A stretch of DNA of 19,218 bases from Betaproteobacteria bacterium (GTDB taxonomy: Bacteria; Pseudomonadota; Gammaproteobacteria; Burkholderiales; SG8-41): the NCBI GenBank assembly GCA_028292065.1, contig JAQGNC010000266.1, positions 1-19,218 on the forward strand. The letters run 5' to 3'. Below, piece by piece: positions 7,076-14,302 of the stretch; positions within the stretch are counted from its first letter, which is position 1; each line of letters opens with the position of its first letter. The position numbers and the translations under genes were made by a program. Under the pieces are notes generated by a model. The model had not been told where the DNA came from and searched no databases. It saw only the letters and a list, made by a program, of their open reading frames with translations.

Positions 7076-7819
7076 CTAACGAGATTCAGACGGTGCCGAC
7101 GATTTCTCGACACTTTTGAGCTTCTCCAGGCGTTGGGTCAGGAAGCGGATTTCCGCCTCGTCGGTGACCTCGCCGCCGGCGAGGAGCCCTCCGAGCAGTA
7201 TCGTCGCCGCCTCGCGCTCGCCCATGTCTTCGAGGATGAAGATGCGCATCTGCCGCGCCCACGTCGCGGCGGTACGCGCGTGCCGGGCGATCTCCTCGGC
7301 GTATTTCAGCGCGAGCGGGGTGTCGTGGAGCTGGTGCTTCGCGGTGATCGCCGCGTGGGCGAGCCAGCGCCAGCGCTTCTCCGGGTCCTTCAGGAACTGG
7401 CGGTGGACGAAATCGAGCATCCGCCGCTGCTTTGCCTCGTCGGGCACCTGCGAGTAGACGTGCGACGCCATCAGCAGCGGGTACTGGCTGTTCGGGTCGA
7501 GCTCGAGCGCGCGTTCGAGCCACGCCTCGACCGCTGCGTAATCGAGGTCCTTGAAAGGGATGCTGACGCCGGGCTGATTGTCGAAAGCCTGCAGGTACAG
7601 CACGAGCGCCGCCGCCAGTGCGATCGGCTCGCCGAGGCTCGAAGCGCGCAGCCATGCCGTCGGCGGGGGCAGCTCGAGCGACGACGCGCTCGCGACCGGC
7701 CGCGGCGACGCCGCGTGCCACGCCACCTGCGCGGCGAGCGCGACGGCGAGGACGATGATCGCGGGCCGCGGCACCGCCGAGACCGGCCGCTCCTTTGCCG
7801 CGCCGAAGCGCAGCTTCAT
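7076..7819 (-). CDS. Membrane-anchored helical-repeat (TPR-like) protein, unknown function
   Basis: 247 residues, not recognised as a named family. A short basic N-terminus precedes one membrane helix (about 19-36, PAIIVLAVALAAQVAWHA). After a Pro/Ser-rich linker come predicted helices with TPR-like character (about 65-210), such as AAVEAWLERALELDPNSQYP, ending in a charged tail. The topology suggests an inner-membrane anchor with a periplasmic repeat domain, although the positive-inside rule is the only support. The ATG at 7819 shares one base with the stop of the ABC permease (TGATG), so the two are translationally coupled. It ends 61 bp before the sigma-54 promoter of the prepilins. Protein-protein scaffolding is a guess. 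Confidence 0.8.
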   Translation of the reverse strand: MKLRFGAAKERPVSAVPRPAIIVLAVALAAQVAWHAASPRPVASASSLELPPPTAWLRASSLGEPIALAAALVLYLQAFDNQPGVSIPFKDLDYAAVEAWLERALELDPNSQYPLLMASHVYSQVPDEAKQRRMLDFVHRQFLKDPEKRWRWLAHAAITAKHQLHDTPLALKYAEEIARHARTAATWARQMRIFILEDMGEREAATILLGGLLAGGEVTDEAEIRFLTQRLEKLKSVEKSSAPSESR

Positions 7820-8589
7820 CAGAAGTTTTTCCGGTGCATGTCGAATACCGCGGCGGCCGCGACGATCGTCACGAAGACCACGCTGTGCGCGCCGATCTGC
7901 GCGAGCGCGCTCCACGAAGGCACGGCGTCCACCAGCCATGCGGTGCTGGTCCACGCATCGAGCGCGGGGATGATCAGCGCGAGCGCCTCGACGACGCCGG
8001 TGCTCACCTTGTGCGAAAGCGCATCGGCGCCGGCGATCGGGTTCGCGCCGATCAGCCTGATCGCGGTCAGTGCGCGCGCGAAAAGATAGAACGCGGCGAC
8101 CAGCCCCACCGCCGGCATCAGCTGGTTGAAGGTGACCACGCAAAAGACGCTGAAAGCCACCACGACCGCGAGCTCGAAAGCGAGCGACGCGCTCCACAAA
8201 GCCACGGCCTCCCAGCCCGCGAGCGGTATCAGCGGCAGCGCGACCGCGACCGCGAGCGCTACCGCGATGACCAGAAAGCCCGCGAGCTTGCCGACGATAT
8301 AATGCGAGCGCGGCAGATCGAGCGCGAGCGTCACGTCGAGGGTCTTGTCCTGGAATTCGCGCGCGATGCTCGCGACGACGTGGAGCGCGGCGACGAACAC
8401 CACCGCGAAGCGCACCGCCGCGGCATAGAACGCCGTCTGGAACCTCGCGCTTTCGGCGATCGCGATCTCGCGCACGAAGAAGCTCGCCGCGAGCAGCGCG
8501 CCGATGCAGACGAGCGTGACGAGCGGCAGGCGCGTGCGCACCGCTTCGAGCACCGTATAGCGTGCGATCGTGGCGATCCTGCCGGTCAT
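7819..8589 (-). CDS. ABC-2-type transporter permease (orphan)
   Basis: 256 residues with about six membrane helices (near 21-38, 55-77, 102-122, 128-152, 155-175, 233-250). The cytoplasmic loop IAREFQDKTLDVTLALDLPR before KLAGF follows the pattern of ABC-2 membrane proteins (NosY-like), where a similar segment couples to the ATPase. No ATP-binding subunit is adjacent: the upstream gene is a divergent kinase and the downstream one is the helical-repeat protein. The substrate is unknown. The start MTGRIATIARYTV at 8589 is chosen because it begins the conserved amphipathic segment and has a TATACT box about 32 bp upstream; the frame stays open to 8688. Confidence 0.82.
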   Translation of the reverse strand: MTGRIATIARYTVLEAVRTRLPLVTLVCIGALLAASFFVREIAIAESARFQTAFYAAAVRFAVVFVAALHVVASIAREFQDKTLDVTLALDLPRSHYIVGKLAGFLVIAVALAVAVALPLIPLAGWEAVALWSASLAFELAVVVAFSVFCVVTFNQLMPAVGLVAAFYLFARALTAIRLIGANPIAGADALSHKVSTGVVEALALIIPALDAWTSTAWLVDAVPSWSALAQIGAHSVVFVTIVAAAAVFDMHRKNF

Positions 8590-8620
8590 GGATTCGCTGA
8601 ATGATGTTTTGCGACGTCGG

Positions 8621-8626
8621 AGTATA
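8621..8626 (-). promoter_or_regulatory. Putative -10 box for the ABC permease / helical-repeat operon
   Basis: TATACT on the minus strand within GCTATACTCCG, the same 11-mer as before kdsD. Transcription would start near 8614, giving a leader of about 25 nt before the ATG at 8589. No good -35 is visible at 16-18 bp. The 74-bp divergent gap (8590-8663) must also drive the plus-strand kinase; no convincing plus-strand promoter was found. Confidence 0.45.
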
Positions 8627-8663
8627 GCGAAACGCACATGACCGACGCTCCACCCCGTTATCG

Positions 8664-10400
8664 ATGACTCCGCCGCCGATGAGCGCACCCGAACGCATCG
8701 CGATCACCAATCCCCAACTGTCGCTCGGGCTGATGCTGCTCGCGCTGCACGCGTCGATCGCATGGGGCATCGACGACTGGTGGCCGCGCGCTTTTCTGCT
8801 CGCCCACCTCGGTCTGTTCCTGTTGTGGCAGCCGGTGTGGCGCGGCGAGAGCGAGATCGAGCCCGGCCAGGCGTTCTCGGTGGTCGCGGTCGCGTGCCTC
8901 CTGGTCGGCTGGTACAACTGGTGGCTGATGGCGGTGTGGCTCGCGGTCCTCGTCGGCATCATCGGCGGCAGCGTGCCTCGCATCGGCGATCGGCGCCAAC
9001 GCATCATCTCGGTGCTCGCTGCTTTGTATCTCCTGTCGATGCTGCTCATGTGGGTGGTGCCGCAGCTCTTCACCGACCAGGTGGTCGAGCCCGCGCTCGC
9101 TTCGCTCGTGCGTTACGCGCTGCCTCTGGTGCCGATCGCGATCATGCTGATTCGCGTGCCTGCGCGAGTGCCCGAGAACCCGGTCGGCGTCGATCTTTTC
9201 TACAGCCTGCTTTTTTTCCTGCTCGTCGTGGCGCTCGTGCTCGGCAGCTTCGTGGTGCGCGACGTGAGCCACGGCAACTATGTGATCGCGCTCGCGCAGA
9301 CGCTCTTCGGCATCGCCGTGGTCCTCGTCGGCCTGTCGTGGCTGTGGTATCCGCACAGCGGTTTCGCGGGGGTCGGCTACCTGCTCTCGAGCTACCTCAT
9401 GAGCCTGGGATTACCTTTCGAGCGCTGGGTGCAGACCCTCGCGCAGCTCGCGCAGCAGGAGACCCAGCCGCAGCGCTTTCTCGCGCTCGCCCTGCAGCAC
9501 ATGCTCGACATGCCGTGGGTGAGAGGCGTGGAGTGGCGCACGCCGCACGGCGAAGGCGAGTTCGGCAACCGCACCGCGCACGCGACCCCGCTCGAGTCCG
9601 GAGAGCTGAAGCTCGTCATCCACACGCGCTGGACGGTCTCGCCCGCGGTCCTGCTGCACCTGAAGCTCCTCGCCCAGATGGTGGGGCATTTCTACGAAGC
9701 CAAGCAGCGCGAGCAGGTGCAGCGGCAGAACGCCTATACCCACGCGATCTACGAAACCGGCGCGAGGCTCACTCACGACGTGAAGAACCTGCTGCAGTCG
9801 CTCAACGCGTTATGCTCGGCCGCCGCGAACACCACACCGGCACAGGCGCAGGCGCTCCAGGCGCTCATGCAACGGCAGTTGCCGCAGATCACCCAGCGCC
9901 TGAACACCACGCTCGACAAGCTGCGCGCCCCGCGCGACGCCGAGCTGAACGAAGCGGACGCGCGCACCTGGTGGGACGCGCTCCTGCAGCGCTACAGCGT
10001 GCGCAGCATCGCGTTCGAGCTCGCCGACGACGTCTCGGGCCTCACCCTGCCGGCGGAGCTTTTCGACAGCGTCGCCGACAACCTGATCGAGAACGCTTTC
10101 AACAAGTCGAGCGAAACCGGCGCGCTCGAAGTGCGGGTCAGGTTCTCGTCGGCCGCGCGCGGCACCCTGACCGTGTGCGACAACGGCGCGGCGATTTCAC
10201 GCAGCGTCGCGCAGCAGTTGTTCGAAGCCCCGGTCGCGTCGCAGACCGGCTACGGCGTCGGTCTTTACCAGTCGAGCCGCCTCGCCGCGCAGTCGGGTTA
10301 TCGCCTCGAGCTCGCGAGCAACGCGCCGGGCGCGGTGTGCTTCACCCTGTGCGCCGCGGCAGGCCGCGCGGGCGCCGTGCCGCGTCGACACGTCGCGTGA
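8664..10400 (+). CDS. Multi-pass membrane sensor histidine kinase with HDVKN box (PrsK-like)
   Basis: 578 residues from the ATG at 8664; a second ATG at 8679 (MSAPERIAITNPQ) is equally possible, and neither has a strong ribosome binding site. The N-terminal half has about eight membrane helices (20-250). A central cytoplasmic region (about 255-345) could be a degenerate GAF-like domain. The H-box is RLTHDVKNLLQSLNAL with H371. The ATPase domain shows the N-box NLIENAFNK (473-481), G1 DNG (506-508) and G2 GYGVGL (529-534). The HDxKN form resembles the PrsK class of kinases, whose partner is a sigma-54-dependent regulator. No response regulator is in the window. This is the only plus-strand gene, and its TGA lies 1 bp from the stop of the convergent prepilin gene. 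Confidence 0.88.
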   Translation: MTPPPMSAPERIAITNPQLSLGLMLLALHASIAWGIDDWWPRAFLLAHLGLFLLWQPVWRGESEIEPGQAFSVVAVACLLVGWYNWWLMAVWLAVLVGIIGGSVPRIGDRRQRIISVLAALYLLSMLLMWVVPQLFTDQVVEPALASLVRYALPLVPIAIMLIRVPARVPENPVGVDLFYSLLFFLLVVALVLGSFVVRDVSHGNYVIALAQTLFGIAVVLVGLSWLWYPHSGFAGVGYLLSSYLMSLGLPFERWVQTLAQLAQQETQPQRFLALALQHMLDMPWVRGVEWRTPHGEGEFGNRTAHATPLESGELKLVIHTRWTVSPAVLLHLKLLAQMVGHFYEAKQREQVQRQNAYTHAIYETGARLTHDVKNLLQSLNALCSAAANTTPAQAQALQALMQRQLPQITQRLNTTLDKLRAPRDAELNEADARTWWDALLQRYSVRSIAFELADDVSGLTLPAELFDSVADNLIENAFNKSSETGALEVRVRFSSAARGTLTVCDNGAAISRSVAQQLFEAPVASQTGYGVGLYQSSRLAAQSGYRLELASNAPGAVCFTLCAAAGRAGAVPRRHVA

Positions 10401-10401
10401 T

Positions 10402-11181
10402 TCACGGCAGGTGCCCGGCGGCGACCATACGCGCGACGAGCAGCGGCATCGGAACCCACTGAAGCTGATCGTCGAATTCGCGGCCTTCGAGGCCGCCTCG
10501 CGCGCGGCTCACGAAAATGCGGTCGGGACTGCCGCCGTTGGGGTTCGGGTTCTCGGCTTCGTCCGCGCTCGCGCCTCCGCGGGACCCGTTCGGCCCGACC
10601 GACCAGATGACGACCGCTGCGCTCGACACCAGCGTCGCGCCGGCGCCGCAACTCGTCCCGGCGACGACCGCGCTCGCGCTGCTGCACACGTGAAAGAGCG
10701 AGAGCGCCGAATCGGCAAGGCTCGCGATGGTCGCGGTACGCATGCCGTTGATGCGGGTGAAAGGGCTCGCGACCGCGCCGACGGTGTCTTTCGCGACCGC
10801 GTAACGGATGCGATTGGCGCTCCCCGGCCACGCGTCGACCGCGTAGCCTTGCGCGTCGGTCGCCTGCAGGCCGAGCGCGGCGCCGGGCAGCCAGCCGAAA
10901 TAAGCGGGGCAGCTCCCGGTCGTGTGATCGCTTGCAGCCGGCTCGCGGCCGCCGCCCGCGGCGTCTGCAGGGCACGGAAAATAGCCGTTCGCGGCCGCGT
11001 AGCCGAGCAGCGCTTCGCGCGCCTGGCGCAGGAGCTGCGCAGTGGCTTCAGTCCTGCGGCTTTCGAGCTGCTGCTGCAGCGGCAGGAAGAGACTGCCGAA
11101 AAGCAGCCCCATGAGGAGCAGCGCCACTGCGAGCTCGAGCAGGGTGAAGCCTTCGCAATGCGTGCGTGGGACGGGTCTCAC
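10402..11181 (-). CDS. Type IV prepilin-like protein with PCPAD module (GTG start)
   Basis: 259 residues. Leader and helix read RTHCEG/FTLLELAVALLLMGLL, with cleavage between G11 and F12 and Glu at mature position 5. The globular domain is NGYFPCPAD (about 65-73), GSCPAYFGWLPGAALGL, RIRYAVAKD, VVIWSVGPNG, ENPNPNGG and EFDDQLQWVPM. It is clearly paralogous to the next upstream gene along its whole length. No ATG exists before the helix. The GTG at 11181 lies 5 nt after the upstream TAG and lacks its own Shine-Dalgarno, so re-initiation is expected. A minor or specialised pilin role is inferred. The 3' end abuts the convergent kinase gene, with no terminator. Confidence 0.87.
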   Translation of the reverse strand: MRPVPRTHCEGFTLLELAVALLLMGLLFGSLFLPLQQQLESRRTEATAQLLRQAREALLGYAAANGYFPCPADAAGGGREPAASDHTTGSCPAYFGWLPGAALGLQATDAQGYAVDAWPGSANRIRYAVAKDTVGAVASPFTRINGMRTATIASLADSALSLFHVCSSASAVVAGTSCGAGATLVSSAAVVIWSVGPNGSRGGASADEAENPNPNGGSPDRIFVSRARGGLEGREFDDQLQWVPMPLLVARMVAAGHLP

Positions 11182-11186
11182 GAAAG

Positions 11187-11990
11187 CTAGCGCGCCGGCG
11201 TCGACGGGGACGCGCTCGACTGCGCGGCGGGCGTGAACTGTCCCGCGACGACCAGGCGGTTCAGCAGCGCGGTCATCGGAATCCAGGTCACGATGTCGTC
11301 GAACTCGTGCCCCTGCACGGTCGACGGCGTGCGGCTCACGAAAACCCGGTCCGCGCTGCCGCCGTTCGGGTTCGGGTTCTGCGCTTCGTGCACGCTCGTG
11401 CCGCCGGTCAGCGCGTTCGGTCCGACCGACCAGACCACCGCGACCGCATTGGATGCGAGCGTGACCGCGGTGCCGCAGTCGGCGGCGCTCGGGCCGTCGC
11501 CGCTTTGGCAGATGTGAAAGAGTGCGCTCGAACCCAGGCTCGCGAGCGGAACGCTGCGCATCCCGTTGGCGCGCGTGAACGCGTTCGACACGCCGCCGAC
11601 CGTGCGGTCGGATACCGCGTAACGCACGCGGTTGAGCTGACCTTCCCAGGCGTCCATCGCGTAGCCTTGTGCGTCGGTCGGCTTGAAGCCGAGCAGCGCC
11701 GCCGGTAGAAAGCCGTGGTAGGTCGGGCAGCTTCCGGTCGCGTGATTCGCGCCCTGGGCTTCCTGCCCGTTGCTCGACGGGTCGGCGGGGCACGGGAAAT
11801 AGCCGTTCGCGACTGCGTAGCCGACGAGCATCTCCTGCGCGAGATCGAGCGCCCGGCGCGTTTCGTCGACTTTCCGGTTTTCGACCTGCGTCTGCAGCGG
11901 GACCATGATGCTGCCGAGCAGGAGCGCGATCACCGACAGCGATACCGCCTGTTCGAGTATGGTGAAACCGCGCTCCGACATTGGGTTCAT
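11187..11990 (-). CDS. Type IV prepilin-like protein with PCPAD module
   Basis: 267 residues. MNPMSERG/FTILEQAVSLSVIALLLGS is a standard prepilin N-terminus (cleavage G8/F9; E13 is mature position 5). The globular part carries GYFPCPAD (63-70), GSCPTYHGFLPAALLGF, NRVRYAVSD, AVVWSVGPNA, QNPNPNGGSADRVFVSR and EFDDIVTWIPM. Cysteines at 67 and 88 frame the PCPAD segment, and 161 and 172 form a second possible pair. The ATG at 11990 overlaps the stop of the upstream PilX-like gene as ATGA. Gene order and coupling suggest stoichiometric production with its neighbours. The Ser/Pro/Ala-rich C-terminus (about 253-267) is absent from its paralogue. Confidence 0.9.
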   Translation of the reverse strand: MNPMSERGFTILEQAVSLSVIALLLGSIMVPLQTQVENRKVDETRRALDLAQEMLVGYAVANGYFPCPADPSSNGQEAQGANHATGSCPTYHGFLPAALLGFKPTDAQGYAMDAWEGQLNRVRYAVSDRTVGGVSNAFTRANGMRSVPLASLGSSALFHICQSGDGPSAADCGTAVTLASNAVAVVWSVGPNALTGGTSVHEAQNPNPNGGSADRVFVSRTPSTVQGHEFDDIVTWIPMTALLNRLVVAGQFTPAAQSSASPSTPAR

Positions 11991-13489
11991 GGCACGCACC
12001 CCCGTAGTTGAGTCATCGCAGCCTCGCACGCCGACGCATCGAGCGAGGCTGCGCACTTCGATCCCGTCAGCGTCGCCGCAGCGGACGAACAGGTGCAGCG
12101 CGCGAGCGCCGCGGCTGCGGACTGGCACACCGCGCGCACACCCGCTGCGGGACTTGCGCACGGCGCGTTGTCGATGAGCACTCGCGCATTCGCCGCGCAG
12201 CCGCTTTGCGCCCCGGCGATCGCATACAGCCGGTCGCGGTCGGCGCCGCTGCCGCGAGGCGTCACGAAGCGATCGTCGCCGTCCTGGTTCTCGGGGTCGT
12301 CGAAATACGCGCCGGGCGCGAGGCTCGGGCGCTGCGCGCCGGCGTAGCCCGCGGAGACCAGGACCACGTCGAAACCCGAGGCGCCGTCGACCGAGAGGCT
12401 CGCGTCGGCGCACGTAGCGCATGCGGCGCCGCCGGCCTCGAGCGCGTCGCGCGCGACCGCGTAGTAAATCACTCGCGCCCATTCGTTCGGCACGACATAG
12501 GAGGGCAGCACGCGGGGTTTCCAGTTCTGCGGGAGCGCGCTGCGGACCGGCACGCGCCCGCGGTTCGCACCGGCCTCGCTCACACCGGCGCCCGCGCTGT
12601 CGGCCCACGGGTAGCACGCGCAGTCGCTTCCCGCGCGGTAGGCGAGCAGCGCGTTTCTGAGCTCGAGGGTGACGCGGCGCTCGACGAGCGGCATGAGATC
12701 CGCCGCGCCGAGGACCGCGAGGCGGTCGTTGTAATCGTCGGCTGCGCGCGCGGCGATGAATGGACCGCTCGCGGCGGCGTTGCGCACGCCTGCCGCAGCG
12801 TCGAGGTAGTTCGCCGCGCAGCGATTGCGCTGTACCGTTTTTCCGGTCGTCGCGCACAGTTCCTGCCCGTCGTCGCGGCGCTGGTCGCGCAGCGCGAGCC
12901 CCGGCGCGAACACCACCGCGATCGCCTGGTCGGCGATGACGAGCGCATCGCTGTTGCTGTAGACCGTCAGCGTGCCTTTGGTATCGGTGTTCAGCGGCGG
13001 CGCGCTCGGGTGATCGCGGAAGTTGGGCGAGAGCGCGTACCACAGGCGCTCCCCGCTGTCGTCGCGCAGGTCGCCCACCCCGAGGGTGCGCCACGGCAGG
13101 CGCCCGAGATAGCTCGGGCACGCCGAGCCGACGAAGAGATCGGCGCTGCCGTCGTCGCCGGTGTCCGGGCACGGCAGGCTGCCGGGGCGGTTGGCATCGC
13201 CGACCGCGCGGCCGATCAGCGCCTGCTTCGCCTCTTCGAGCGCATCGCGCGCGCGGCTCTCGGCCCTCACCACGCGCTCGATCTCGGTCGTCGACCCGTA
13301 CACCAGCAGCATGGTCGCGATCGACAGGGTGACGATCAGGATGAGGAGGGCCTGCCCCGATTCGGCGGGTCGGCCGCGGCCGGCGGCCGACTTTGAAGCT
13401 CGGACGTGAAACGGGAGCGCACCGTACGCGGCGCAACCGGCCACGGACACGGCCGGCACCACGTCGCCGCGGTCGTTTGCAGCATTCAC
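11987..13489 (-). CDS. Large PilX/MshP-like pilus protein with two diverged PCPAD-type modules and Cys-rich tail
   Basis: 500 residues from a GTG at 13489; further in-frame GTGs at codons 10, 11, 14 and 16 are possible starts and no ATG precedes the helix. The segment PAESG/QALLILIVTLSIATMLLVYG resembles PilX/MshP-type N-termini, with no Glu at position 5. An alpha-helical extension (about 68-95) follows. Module A (about 100-275) has GSLPCPD, CPSYLGRLPWRTLG, RLWYALS, AIAVVFAPG and DYNDRLAVLGAADLMPLVER. Module B (about 276-425) has LRNALLAYRA, CYPWADSAG, WARVIYYAVARD, FDVVLVSAG and PENQDGDDRFVT. The last 70 residues hold eight cysteines. It is the first gene of the PilX-prepilin-prepilin transcript. 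A tip or adhesin role is a guess from size. Confidence 0.78.
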   Translation of the reverse strand: MNAANDRGDVVPAVSVAGCAAYGALPFHVRASKSAAGRGRPAESGQALLILIVTLSIATMLLVYGSTTEIERVVRAESRARDALEEAKQALIGRAVGDANRPGSLPCPDTGDDGSADLFVGSACPSYLGRLPWRTLGVGDLRDDSGERLWYALSPNFRDHPSAPPLNTDTKGTLTVYSNSDALVIADQAIAVVFAPGLALRDQRRDDGQELCATTGKTVQRNRCAANYLDAAAGVRNAAASGPFIAARAADDYNDRLAVLGAADLMPLVERRVTLELRNALLAYRAGSDCACYPWADSAGAGVSEAGANRGRVPVRSALPQNWKPRVLPSYVVPNEWARVIYYAVARDALEAGGAACATCADASLSVDGASGFDVVLVSAGYAGAQRPSLAPGAYFDDPENQDGDDRFVTPRGSGADRDRLYAIAGAQSGCAANARVLIDNAPCASPAAGVRAVCQSAAAALARCTCSSAAATLTGSKCAASLDASACEAAMTQLRGCVP

Positions 13490-13562
13490 GAATCGCTTTC
13501 CGGGAGGGTCGGGCAGCGCTGCGGGATCCGGAGCGGAGGACCGCTTCGTTACTTACGAGGGA

Positions 13563-13590
13563 ATCTTACCAGCCGCGCCGCATCGTTCAA
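13563..13590 (-). promoter_or_regulatory. Sigma-70-type promoter for the PilX-like/prepilin operon
   Basis: On the minus strand TTGAAC (13590-13585), a 16-bp spacer and TAAGAT (13568-13563) preceded by TG give an extended -10 promoter. The expected start is near 13556, leaving a leader of about 66 nt to the GTG at 13489. It lies in the only sizeable gap (13490-13654, 165 bp) of the pilus assembly cluster. The rest of that gap is GC-rich with a short hairpin near 13600-13612 and no coding sequence. Confidence 0.5.
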
Positions 13591-13654
13591 CCGGCGTTTT
13601 TTTCGGCCGGGGCGGCCGCTTCTGTCCCGCTGCTTGGCGTGGGGCGCCTTCCGA

Positions 13655-14302
13655 TCAGCGCGCGCGTGCGCGCTGTTGCTCGAGCTCCGCGCTGGAGAGC
13701 CCCTCGCGCGACGCCGGCGGTGCGCCTTCGGCTTTCTTCGCGGCAGCTTCGGCGCTTTTCGCGGGCGCGGCTCCGGCCTTGGCCGGGACCTCGGCTTTGG
13801 CCGGCTCCGCTTTGGCCGGCTCCGATTTAACGGTGTCGGACTTCGCGGCGGCGTCGGGCTTCGCTTCGGGTTTAGCAGGCTCGGGACGCGATTCGCTGAC
13901 CTTGCCGGTCTGCAGCTCCGCGCGCTGGCCGACTTTGAGGTCGACGCTGCTGCCGCTGCCGGGCACTTGCAGGGTGACGCCGCCATCGGCTTTCACCCGG
14001 CCGGTGATGGCGAGCCCGGAAAGCGCTTCCTTCTCATCCGCGGGTTTGTTGTTGAGCCACAGGATCGATTTGCCGTCGCTGCGCCTGACGATGCCGTTGT
14101 AGGTGACGACCTGGGTCTCGGGACGGGTATCGACCGGCTGCGCCGCGGCGGCGGGCTGCGGCACGCGTTTTTGCGCGCGCGCGTTGTCGAGTTGCGCGCG
14201 CTCGGCGGGCGTGAAGAACAGGCGCCCGATCGGCTGCGCGGCCCCGGCCGTGCCGGCCGCGCAGAGTGCGGCGAGCGCGAGACTCGCGAGTGCGGGCTTC
14301 AT
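13655..14302 (-). CDS. Periplasmic PilP/MshK-like pilus assembly protein with low-complexity tail
   Basis: 215 residues. A signal peptide (1-21, MKPALASLALAALCAAGTAGA) precedes a conserved segment RLFFTPAERAQLD (28-40) and a small beta domain with YNGIVRRSDGKSILWLNNKP (68-87) and VTLQVPG. This pattern fits short PilP/GspC/MshK-type proteins that link the inner-membrane PilN-PilO complex to the secretin. Residues about 137-195 are a Lys/Pro/Ala/Glu-rich spacer with repeated AKAEPAKAE-type units, and the C-terminus is a short charged helix. The ATG at 14302 overlaps the stop of the PilO-like gene as ATGA, so the longer frame to 14425 is rejected. Assignment rests largely on context and topology. 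Confidence 0.75.
   Translation of the reverse strand: MKPALASLALAALCAAGTAGAAQPIGRLFFTPAERAQLDNARAQKRVPQPAAAAQPVDTRPETQVVTYNGIVRRSDGKSILWLNNKPADEKEALSGLAITGRVKADGGVTLQVPGSGSSVDLKVGQRAELQTGKVSESRPEPAKPEAKPDAAAKSDTVKSEPAKAEPAKAEVPAKAGAAPAKSAEAAAKKAEGAPPASREGLSSAELEQQRARAR

Noticed and set aside
8590..9073. A 665-codon minus-strand frame spanning the ABC permease and the kinase start
   Set aside because: It is out of frame with the permease and antisense to the kinase. Only its last 247 codons, from 7819, form a plausible protein.
11991..13436. A 749-codon minus-strand frame reading through the PilX-like gene into a prepilin
   Set aside because: The upstream part is Arg/Pro-rich shadow of the PilX-like gene. 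The prepilin leader with ATG at 11990 is a clear start.
13595..13625. Terminator after the PilP-like gene (GGCC hairpin with a homopolymer)
   Set aside because: On the minus strand the homopolymer is A, not T, and on the plus strand no gene ends there. It is not a terminator for either direction.
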